Source of the DNA: Gymnothorax reevesii
Taxonomy: Eukaryota > Chordata > Actinopteri > Anguilliformes > Muraenidae
DNA length: 64,000 nucleotides
NCBI GenBank assembly: GCA_029721435.1
Contig: CM056576.1
Span: 65,677,876 to 65,741,875, forward strand
Direction: 5' to 3'
The position numbers and the translations under genes were made by a program. The notes below the pieces were generated by a model. It worked only from the letters and a program-made list of their open reading frames with translations, was not told the DNA's origin and ran no database searches. Within the stretch, counting starts at the first letter, position 1; the number at the start of each line of letters is the position of its first letter. Below are positions 54,641 to 64,000 of this stretch, piece after piece.

Positions 54641-55546
54641 TCCAAAAATCAAAAGTCGGACGGTCCAATCAGAAGAGAAACGCAATGGGTACCAGGCGGG
54701 ATGATGAGCAGCATAGGTAAACACAAGAGACGTTCTGACAGGGAAGTTCTGTGAAGAGACACCTAATATACACTCCAGGAAGATCACATGGTGCATAGAA
54801 CACAGGTGCAGGAAATTAGGCTAATTACAAAGGGTGGAACAAGAGGGAGAACCTAATCACATAAAATAGGCAAAAGCCAAAAACGTGGACAAGGATCACG
54901 AGACAATCCTATAGACAAACATACAGCTCCGGTCAAGGAGTTCTAACGTGCATAGATAATGAGAGAAAGGACTGCATGATCTGTTGAGATTCCACAGAAA
55001 TGCAGCAAAAGAGATCAGGGAGAGACAAGAGGCGGAGACTAGAACAGGGCGAGTGCTGAGAGCTTGTTAATCAATTAGTAAGTGAAACTATACAATCCCT
55101 TCGTGCTCATTAGTAAGTTAGTATTATATTCAATGTTAGTTAGTGTTAGTTACTTTTAGCGAAAACAACAAACTGTTAGTATGGTTAGTAAAATAGAAAA
55201 GTAAGGTGAAGTAAGAAAACGAGATTGGAAGGAAGACTGAAATCCAGAAACCATTAAATCACCCGAAGAGTGGCACCGGGGCTGTGAGCTGTGACAAGAC
55301 AAGAGACCAGACAGGGGGAGACAAAGTGCAATGCATGGTGGAAAGCAAAACATGGACCGGAAAGAAACTATGGTTAAATGCAAAATATAGAAAAGTAAAA
55401 CTAAGACAATGCAAGAACAAATCGAAAGTACCAAATCACAATACACATACCATAGAATAGTCAGACAAAGCTATTATTCAAATACCAGTAAGACGTATCA
55501 TAAAAAGCAGAGCAAGAATATGGCAAGGCAGATCAGAATCATAACA
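54641..55546 (-). mobile_element. LTR family B, reverse orientation, 3'-truncated
   Basis: The LTR start (TGTTATGATTCTGATC) is at 55546 and the sequence runs leftwards through the family core (ACTAACAGTTTGTTGTTTTC on the minus strand near 55170) and the GACGGTCC-region block near 54660. It stops at ~54641 against the LINE fragment. The last ~150 bp are missing, and neither edge shows a duplicated target. An ectopic rearrangement or deletion is likely. Confidence 0.75.
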
Positions 55547-55549
55547 CAT

Positions 55550-56095
55550 TTAACTTGTTTAAATGAAATACATGACCATTTGAAATGTCTTTATGCAATT
55601 TCATAGCTTCCCTGAGATAAGATAAGCGTGAGAAGTCCAGAGTCATAATTGGTTTCCGTGTTACTAGTGGTGAAATCTACCACAGCGCACGTGAAACTGA
55701 AAAATTTCCATGCACATGGACTTAAATTCCTTTTAAATATGCAATGATTGAATAATGACTGATCCACGATGAAATATCGCCTTTCTCAGTACAACGTGGG
55801 TTGATTAAAAAGTGGGATTTGACAATTAAATACAATTTTGTTTTCCAAATTAAAATTTTCAATGTTCATTTTTGTTATTAATTGTTGGATTACTGACTAT
55901 GGCATATGAACGGTACATGCCACTAAAAGGTGTGAGACCATATGCGTGAAAATTGACAGGTATGCAATTTTGGTCTGACCGAAACGGGCAGAACTATCAA
56001 CACCTGATTGCGTGGAGTGTTCTCAGAGAGAATCTATTGTTAATTTTGAAAATTACTGAGAACTAGTCAGGACTAATAATTGTCTTAAAGGGATG
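55550..56095. repeat. Foldback-family repeat, copy D (both orientations)
   Basis: 55555-55700 matches 1965-2115 in plus orientation (GACCATTTGAAA.GT.TTTATGC, GGTTTCCGTGTTACTAGTGG). 55985-56095 matches 8500-8590 in minus orientation (GAGAACTAGTCAGGACTAATAATTGT on plus, split here as GAGAACTAG and TCAGGACTAATAATTGT). Opposite orientations within one copy support a foldback structure for the family. Confidence 0.6.
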
Positions 56096-58904
56096 TTCCA
56101 TGCTCCACCAAATTTTCAGTTTTTGCTATGCCACTGGTTTTATCTACAATTTCTAACCTGTGCGCACTCAAAAATTCCGTCGTCCGGGTGACGCGCAAGC
56201 CACCCTGATTCCAGTAATCATGGCGCACCGCCAACAAAGCCTGAATCTGATCTTCTTGAGCTGATTTAGTCGTGAAAAAAAATTTCAAAAATTACTAATA
56301 ATTTATTTGGATAGTAGGGACAGTACACTTTTATTGGGTAAGAGCAGAAAAAAAGTGTTTTCTTTGCCTTAAAAAGTTGGCAAGCACCAGCAAGCATCAT
56401 CCCCCTCATGCCAATCAATCGTCTTTCACTGGCGTACTCGGCATATGGCGAATGTCCAATCAAATCCAAGCTACACAATTCTACACAAGCCGCAAGGTGT
56501 ATAGGATTACTTTCGAAAACGGTTGTCATGATTTTTTTTGGCACGCTTCTCCTGCATCAAGATTTTGTGCATTTCGTAATGAATGCAGCTCATCCAAGTT
56601 CAATCTCAGCAATTCTCAAGTGGAGACTTCTCTCATGTTCCCTCCGCAGTCCGAAGAGCAGTTAAGCGGGGTAACATAACTGGTTTAATGGTGAGCAGCT
56701 CCAAACCAACTTGGTTCTATCTCATTATATATGGCATTCTCTCTCTCTCTCTCTCTCCTGGTTTCAACTAATGGCGTAAACCGTGTCTCTGCATCTCATT
56801 TGAATACCTGAGCAGTGAATTAATCTCGGCGGAGAAAAAAAAAAAACTCAGCAAAACATGACTCAAGATTCTTTAGCTGCATGTCCTCAAAATCATAGGG
56901 TAAAAGGCTGCTGGTTTGCCAGTAAATGGCCCTTAGTGGCCTTGTACCTGGCTGGTGTTAAGTTTTGTCAATGCTTCAGCATTTCCATTCAGTTATCCAC
57001 TGGAGTAACCATGATCTTGGATTCAAATTTTCTGTCTTGGAATCTTTTCATGGTGTCACTGTGTATCATCCATTGCTGAATTCCTCATTCAGCTTTAATG
57101 CAAATATTCAAAAATTCTGCCCATGAGGCATTCCTGTCTACTCACCTGGTTTCTGCTGAGAATCACTGGCATTCCTGACCAGGGAATGGCAATCCCAATC
57201 CTGGAGGCCCTAGGTGCATGGAGGCTTATTCCTATCAATTATACTTGTAGCTGCTATCGCCTATACGGAAAAGAACTAATGGTATTGATTACACCACTCC
57301 CACTTATGGGGGTGGGAGAACCCCAAACAAATATCTATATTAGGCATGGGTCCCCGATAGTTATGTCCACTCACTTAATATGGAGGGAGGAAGACACAAG
57401 CTGAGGTCGAACAAAAATGTATTTTAAAATATGTATATTTATTAAAAACATACATACAACAACATAGAGTAATATAGAACAATGAGGTACACTCCCCCTA
57501 TTCAGTAAGCCAATACAATTGCCACCCAAGACAATAAAAATACACACACCAGACGCTACTATTACACACCAGTGCTCAGTGGCGACCGGTTGTGGACACC
57601 GCACAGCAGTCTCAAAGCAGTGAGTTCATTGCTCTCCACACAAAAGTGATGTCACACAGTGAAAGGGCCGCAATAGTATTACCTTCCCTTTGCCGCCCCC
57701 TCAACTCTCTATACCACTCTCCCCAAGCTTACATCAATAAGTTAGAAACAAAAAATGTAATCACGTCCCATGCAGAGTTGTTCTTGACCCATATGTCGCA
57801 CGCTTGAATTGCGCTGATCACCTTGCATTAATCGTCCCAATACCATCCACTTTGCCCGTCTCACCATGTGACTTATTGGACACTGGCCAAGCCACGATTG
57901 GAAGTACTAAAATTGCACCTTACCCACTGCAGTAAATATAATATTACACAATGTTCTAGATGCAATCAAAGGTGCTATATTACACTAAACTAACATATGG
58001 CACGATGACCACAGCACCGATTACAACACCAGATATTGCACATACCCATCTCAAGGAGCGCAACTGGGTTGGACAGTTCCCATAGAGTAGTAAGAATACT
58101 GTTTTGCACTCCACCAGTCATGCGCAGACGCACAGCTGTCAAATGCAACCCACGGCACAATCACTGCCCGCTGAATATAACGGCACAGCAGTCATAAAAA
58201 TCATGCAAATAGTTCCAAGTTGGGGAAAAACAGTGGTTATCCTTTGCAGGGAGTGAAAATAATCCAGGTAAACACCGGTTACAGTAGATCCTACAAAACA
58301 AAAGCTGTTAGATTAAAATGCATTGACAAAAAAAAAACATTAAATGCCCCTCATACTCCTAGTCACCACTATTCGGACCAGTAAGACATAAGGAGGCCTT
58401 GAATTTAATGCTAATGCACAGGCAATGTAAGGCCCACTTCCTACCATTACTTTGTGTGATTCCATTTACGCATATAGACACGTGAAATCAGATAAATGCA
58501 TCCAACTTGCTCATAGCAGTCTGACCATAGGCCGTAAAATGCACGTTACCTTCTCTCCCGGTATGCCGCATGCATCTGCCAACCACCCACGCAGAAATGG
58601 TTCTAAAGCTGGCCACCGCCAACACTTTAGATTCAAAGAAAGTGGTACAAACAGATCACCACATACACATGAAAATTCACATTAATCAAATAAAAAATAG
58701 CATTTTACCTGCGCTATCCAGTTCACAGCTTAATTCAAGGTCAAAGCTCATATGTCATCACAATCACAATGCATGCAATCCATTAGCTCACAGCTGAACA
58801 TAACTCTGCACGTGATGATATTCCTGGCAGTCCCTACGTCCCTACGGAAGTTACCCATTAACATTAGCAAAGTGTAGTAACAATGGATACTACAATCTTA
58901 GTAG
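56096..58904. other. Unassigned sequence with several motif-free frames
   Basis: 56266-56544 on the minus strand opens 92 codons (GHSPYAEYASERRLIGMRGM) without a recognisable domain. A (CT)n run lies at 56733-56757. 57380-57480 on the minus strand has a TTTTAATAAATATACATATT signal-like segment that might end an LTR or 3' UTR. No boundaries or families can be supported. Confidence 0.35.
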
Positions 58905-59859
58905 TTACCTGTCCGATGTCCTGCCTTTTAATTTCTCATTTTTCACTGAGCATGAATTGTTTGCCGCCCAAGTCTTCACAGTACTCAAGCCATCGATGGG
59001 TCTCAACACAGAAAGGTCACCGCTGACCACAAGCCTTGCTGGCTCGATTATTTCATATAAGTCTGACTGCAAGCCAATGCTGGAAAGGCTCAATTTGTAG
59101 GCTGCTAAGGTCTTCTGCAGGGAAACATTGTTCTAATCACTTTACAACAGGTCTTTTGGCATGTCCTTGCTCATAGTGAGTTGTATTAAAATCATTTTCA
59201 CAATGCTCAAAACAGAAAATTTAAGCAAGTATCATTTCGAGTTGCTGCTGCAAAATGGACTACGGTTTGAATGGCATTTAGCTTAACCACTGGATCTTAC
59301 AGCATCTTCAGGTTGGTCTCTATTGTTCTATTCTTCCATTGTTAACATTCTCCAAGGCATATTCTTCCCATCAGCAGATGGATATGCAGATTTCTTCACC
59401 TGCTTCACACAAATCGTTTGCCATCCAGGTCATCACAGTTGTAAGCCATTGCTGGCTCTCTCATTGCCTAAAGGTCATTGCCGACTAAGGCTTGTATTCA
59501 GAAACGACAATAATTGAGCGTGAGTGAGTACTAAAACTTAGTTAGTGTCAGGTTATACTAAATGAGTCAGAGGTTGTCCTAACCCTCATTTGCTTCCAGA
59601 GACCTCACTCAGTGATATTAGTGTCACTTTCTGAGTGCAGGTTGAGTGCAGGGAACACCTCCCTTGAGCCGCACAAACTTGCAAAGGTATTTCGTTGTCA
59701 TGGCTTTCAGGTGGTTACAAACATTTAGAAACAGCCACGTGCTTGGCACAATCGCAACTATGCAAATTTTAACTATTATGATGATAATGATGCCGGTACC
59801 TTGTTGACTGACCACCTGGTTTCAGTGGTTATGAACTGCACTGTGGTGAACTCGAGGTT

Positions 59860-60200
59860 AGCATTTGTGTACCCACCAGTGGCTACTGGCGAACTGGCAG
59901 TAGGGGAATCGTTAAACCATCCCTTAAAAATAATGATTTCAAAACAGGTCATGTCCGTAATTTAATTAAATTGTATTTACTTGAACTCGAAAAATCCTAA
60001 GGACCATCATATTGTTTTGCCAGTTTTACTTGTTAAGTTAGAATGAGCACTAATAATTTTTGCCCTGTTTTTAATCATTCATTTAAATTACCATTGTAGA
60101 AACTCTGAAAACTCTTAACATTATTATGTGTGGCCAGTTTTCATCAATGAGGCACACCTGTCAACTCTCACGCACTCAGATTTTTGCACTTTTCTTTACT
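59860..60200 (+). repeat. Foldback-family repeat, copy E
   Basis: It matches 29595-29770 in order: CCCTTAAAAATAATGATT, GTAGAAACTCTGAAAACTCT, GTGTGGCCAGTTTTCATC and CACCTGTCAACTCTCACGCA. It is interrupted by ~120 bp of AT-rich sequence (59960-60060) not present in the other copy. Confidence 0.6.
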
Positions 60201-60772
60201 CATGGGTTGGAAAATTCTGCGCTCAGCTGGCTCGTGGGGCGCCGTGTGGGTTGGTCTGCAAGGCGCATTTAGCTGTAAATCACGAGAATCTATTCTTTTC
60301 TACATTCTTAATTGCTGAACGTAGAAGGCAATGTTTGGCACATTTCACAGCTTGTTGCTTAGTGAGCCTCGCGGGCTGTTTTGCCCCTTTCGCGAGCCAC
60401 TCGACCACAAAATTGATGAATACGTGCCGATATGTTACGTCGTCATTTGTGTGTGAAAGAAACGCCTCATAATTTTGTGAAGCAATGTATAACAACACAA
60501 TCAAAAATTAATTTTATTGTCGTCCTACCAAGTAGTCTGAGAAACTTTCTAATCAAGAAAAGTAAACTGCTACAGGTTTAGGTCAATCAGCACTGAAGGG
60601 TGAGGATTGAGTGCCCCTTTGTAGCAGCTGACACACCGCCTCTGGAACCCACTACTGTCAGTTATACTCGAGTGGCGTTTGTGAATTGCAACTGACGAGA
60701 AGTGGGACCGCTCTCTCGGTAAGTGGTAAGTCTTTCTCACACTCCAGTTACATTTCAATCGTACTCACTATA
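60201..60772. other. No gene recognised
   Basis: Opposing frames at 60128-60472 and 60280-60504 overlap; neither has a motif. Somewhat GC-richer text (GGCGCCGTGTGGGTTGG) lies at 60235-60270. Confidence 0.35.
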
Positions 60773-61319
60773 CAGGCTGAATCAGAAAAAATGATACTCT
60801 CGGAAAAATTATCGTAAAATTAACATAGATAATAGTTCTGTAAATGTGGGCGTAAACCTTGGTAGAGGGGGTCATTCTGCTTCGAATGATACTAGTATCT
60901 TAGTTTACGCTTCATGCTCCAGTGAGCACGGACGCTTTGAATTTTGCAAAATTCAAGTCTTTTGCGCACGGGAATGCAAGGGTTAAAATTGATTTCGTCA
61001 CATTAAAATAAAAGTTTAGACAGGGTTTTACCAGTATGCCAAGGATTATTTTTGAATAATTAACCCTTTCACCCCCTAACTTCGGCACAAAATGATCTCT
61101 TTTATGAGTGGATCGTAACCAAAGGGTTAACACATGCAATTGAAGTGATCACAAGTGAATCAAGCATCATTCAGTGGGTATGTCATTTAATTATTCCATA
61201 ATCACAAAGATAATAATTCTGTAAATGTGGGCCTTGGTACGCCCACGTGTACAGAATTTTTATCTATGTTAATATTATGATGATTTTTCCGAGAGTATCA
61301 TTTTTTCTGATACACCCTG
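60773..61319. mobile_element. Mariner-like MITE with ~85-bp TIRs and TA TSD
   Basis: The ends CAGGCTGAATCAGAAAAAAT and, read inversely from the right, CAGGGTGTATCAGAAAAAAT are followed by long complementary tracts (GATACTCTCGGAAAAAT, ATTAACATAGATAA, GTGGGCGT). TA flanks both sides (60771-60772 and 61320-61321). The 547-bp element has no transposase. TA duplication and CAGGGTGT-type ends place it with Tc1/mariner. Confidence 0.8.
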
Positions 61320-62229
61320 TATGATGAGTGGAGGGTGAGCGTGGCATTACTGAATATGACCCTACAAGTCCCTGCTGTTTGCAAGCCATTACCAGGTAAG
61401 CAACGATTTGTTAAACCTAGAAGGCTGTTAAGGTTTTCCATAGAAAATGTTGTTCTAATTCTAGAACGGATCCATTGGTATGTATGAGCTTGAGTTACCA
61501 GCTATATTAAAATAAAATCATTCAGCGTTCAAAAGCAGCTAATTTAAGTGTATTAATTGCTGCTGCAAAATGGATATCGTTTCGAATTGCATTTAGCTTA
61601 ACTGCTGGATCTCGCGGCATCCAACTAGCAGGTTGGTCTCCATTGTTCTATCAATGTCAGCAACATTTTCCAAGGCTAAATCATTGGCTGTTGAGGTTTC
61701 CCTCTGGGAAACGTTTTACTGGTGATCAAAATCGGGTCTTTGGGATAATCAGCTTGAGTCGTTAGTTGCTTTGAAACAATCATTTATACATTGATCTAAG
61801 CCAACAAATTAAACGCGTCATTCCAAATTGCTGCTACAAAATGGATAACACTTAACCGCACTTAAGCTTAACTGCAGAATCCCACAGCATCTCAGCAGCA
61901 GTTTGGTCTCCGTGTCTTTTTTCTAAAATGGTTCATCACTCTACTGAAGCCATTTCTGGCTTACTCACTGCATAAAGGTCTGGTGCCCGTGCCTCGTTGC
62001 GCTTGCGCTCCATGAGAGGCTCTGGTATCAATGACTCAATGGCTGCCTCCAGTGAAGTAAACCTACCTGGTCTGCCCTCTAGGATTTATCATTGAAATGT
62101 CTTCGTTTTGATATTTCTAAGAGGTGTCATGAAGCATCATTGTGGTCATAAATACATTTCGATATACCATCGATTAGAGATCTCTATAAATTCTTAGAAC
62201 AAAGGGATCATTTTATTTTGGTATGTGTA

Positions 62230-62790
62230 CTTGCCGGCAGTGGCGTATCCAGCGGGGGTGCTGAGACATGTCCCTTTTTGTCTGCAATTAGCAGTTCTCA
62301 ATCATTTTCATTTATTGACACGTTTTCCAATTATCGTAATTGGCATTTTTTCTCCGTATGCGATCTAACAGCGATTAAATCATGGGCTAAATTTAGTCCA
62401 GTTGCGGAACACAAACAGAGAATTGGGTTGCCCAAAATTTCCCTTTAAAACAATTATTAGTCCTGACCTGTTCTCAGTCGTTTTCATAATTAACAGAAGG
62501 TTCACTCCGAGAGCACTCCACAGTTAACAGCTGCTGCTTGTTCTCCCCGATTAGGAACAGGTTAGGACTAGATCTGCGATTATGACTCCAGACTTCACGT
62601 ACTTAGAGATGGGAAACGATGCACGTGTTTCATGATCGTTTAAATTGTTTAAATAAAATAAGACCATTTGAAACGTTTTTATGCAATTCCATTGCTTTTA
62701 ATCCCTCAGTAAAGACAACAGAAATGTGAATGCTGCTAAGTGGAGAAACTCACGCCTACGACGTAAGCCTTGGCATCTCTGTCAGTCTGC
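62230..62790 (+). repeat. Foldback-family repeat, copy F (most complete)
   Basis: Its left part matches 8275-8640 and its right part matches 1900-2160, so it links the two half copies into one ~560-bp family. Shared text includes TTATTAGTCCTGACCTGTTC, CAGTTAACAGCTGCTGCTTG, ATAAGACCATTTGAAACGTT and TTTTAATCCCTCAGTAAAGA. It has no coding capacity. Confidence 0.7.
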
Positions 62791-64000
62791 TGAGTGGATA
62801 GTGTCACTTATTTAATAGCTAGCCAGAAAATTCTTTCAAACATGCTCCATGAAGAAATTTAGAAAACAAAAAACGGGCAACAACAGTGGTTGGCAATGAA
62901 CTGTATGGCAGAAAGAGACCAACAAAAAATGACTATGACATTGCAAGAGGTCATTTTACAGAAAAAAAATCACATACTGTTAGCATAGCTTTATATTTCC
63001 TCATTTTTGAATCAGATTCTTTGGATGTACTGTTTGATCAAGGTTGATCCGTTTGGTTACTCTGCCTATGAATGAATTCAACAATTTATTTGCCAATTGA
63101 CATCTTTGATAATGCTTTTTTTAAATGAAGAGAATACGTGTGTAGTTTATTCCTTATCATGGGCAGCTGCAGAGACTACTGTTTTACATTTAGGGACAGC
63201 ATCTTCACCAATGGACCCTGTTCTATAACTGATGAGGAGTACAAGACATCTCATCATGGTAAAAAAAAAAAAGAGGCAATATTAACATAAAACTGAAGAA
63301 AAATGGGTATGAATCTCGAAGATTGTATTTTTATAAAAAAACATTTTTTTCCAATTATGCTTCTTACAGAGAGTAAGCTGTTAGTAAAGATGCACAGTTT
63401 TAGTCTGTTGCTTTTAATTTGGAGAGAGAGTGATTCTGAGAGCAGTGCACCATGGGAATATGGGAGGAGACCAATGGTGCTTGTAGCGTCCAATAAATGC
63501 ATGCATCTTGGGAGGACTGCCCAGGCCTCTGTTTGGCTTAGACTGGGAGCCTTCTCTTTGAACAAAGAGGTCTGAAAGCCTGCCAGTGAAGGGCACTTTT
63601 GTCATGTGTATTCATCTGTGACTTTGGTGCGATCACCAAGCCCACAGCACCTGAGTCCTTCATAACAAAACCCTCCGATTGCCATTGCCCTCCCTTTCCC
63701 AGTGTATTGCACAGCAGGCCAGTGACAACACTGAGGTGGAGTGGTGTGAATCTCTTGAAAGTGCTCAGCTTTCCACTCCACCTATTTGGATGGCAGTATG
63801 CTTGATTTATGGAGCTGCAGGGAGAATAACTCATATGATTTCTCCCTTGAAACACCCAGTAAATCATTTTAAATACAAATACAGAACTTGCAATAGTAAT
63901 AGGGTCGCTTTCTGATTAAAGTAATGGGCTCAAACATAATTACAACTAATCAAAAGACACTGGAATAGGTTAAAAAAAACTGCAACTTTGCTCGTAAACA
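62791..64000. other. Unique-looking sequence, no gene recognised
   Basis: No repeat from elsewhere in the window. Overlapping frames on both strands at 63254-63915 have no motif. The segment 63430-63900 is of balanced composition and could be conserved non-coding DNA, but that cannot be judged from one sequence. Confidence 0.35.

Larger units (their letters stand above)
58905..61930. repeat. Repeated ~270-bp cassette
   Basis: Three blocks share order and wording: 59101-59335, 61422-61655 and 61688-61915. Each has GG/GCTG.TAAGG.TTTC or similar, then (A)TTGCTGCTGCAAAATGGAT-like text, then GCATTTAGCTTAAC.GCTGGATC, then GGTTGGTCTC.ATTGTTCTAT. A second shared element, AAGCCAT..(C/A)TGG.TCTC and AAAGGTCA(C/T).GC, occurs at ~59000-59035, ~59450-59485 and ~61960-61985. 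On the minus strand 59093-58905 is open (SLSSIGLQSDLYEIIEPARL) and is followed by a GTAACT donor-like sequence, but the other copies of that part are not open. Confidence 0.5.

Noticed and set aside
56266..56544. 92-codon minus-strand frame as a small gene
   Set aside because: No motif, an overlapping open frame on the other strand, and no promoter or splice support.

Overview
The window looks like intergenic or intronic DNA from a ray-finned fish. It is AT-rich and dense with decayed repeats: long-TIR Tc1-like transposons, chromodomain Gypsy elements, a Penelope-like element, CR1/L2-type LINEs, tRNA-headed SINEs and palindromic MITEs. I cannot name the species. No host protein-coding gene can be supported. 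The coding sequence I recognise belongs to mobile elements and nearly all of it is broken. Two short unexplained ORFs are kept as weak exon candidates.

Layout. 1-6.7 kb: a Tc1-like end, a foldback-family fragment, a small MITE and a degraded Tc1-like element with ~220-bp inverted ends. 6.7-12.3 kb: a nested stack in which a partial LTR is cut by a Gypsy retrotransposon (7780-12279), whose 5' LTR is split by a TTAA-flanked DNA element (7901-9237). 12.3-20.7 kb: a foldback hairpin, a palindromic MITE, a solo LTR with perfect target duplications (16498-17776) and an LTR-like block. 21.5-26.3 kb: a ~150-bp minisatellite carrying RFX-type palindromes, a solo LTR, a 5'-truncated Penelope-like element interrupted by another solo LTR, and a TIR element containing a SINE. 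26.3-36.4 kb: mostly unique sequence, with a ~145-bp minisatellite of nuclear-receptor-like half sites that took up two palindromic insertions, a broken Tc1-like copy and a CpG-richer block near 33.6 kb.

36.4-45.0 kb: a LINE 3' end, a SINE in an LTR-like sequence, and an ~80-bp satellite cut into four blocks by a compact LTR retrotransposon (39353-42338), an LTR-like segment and a Tc1-like element (43226-44549). 47.7-50.8 kb: a degraded minus-strand CR1-type LINE with a tRNA-type SINE. 52.2-55.5 kb: a second perfect-TSD solo LTR, a plus-strand LINE fragment and a reverse LTR fragment. 55.5-62.8 kb: more foldback-family copies, a repeated cassette and a TA-flanked mariner-like MITE. The last 1.2 kb shows nothing recognisable.

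Nothing here forms a cooperating gene system. The interest lies in insertion order. Several nested pairs carry their own control, either an uninterrupted sister LTR, an intact satellite unit or an open reading frame, so insertion sites and target duplications can be read directly.
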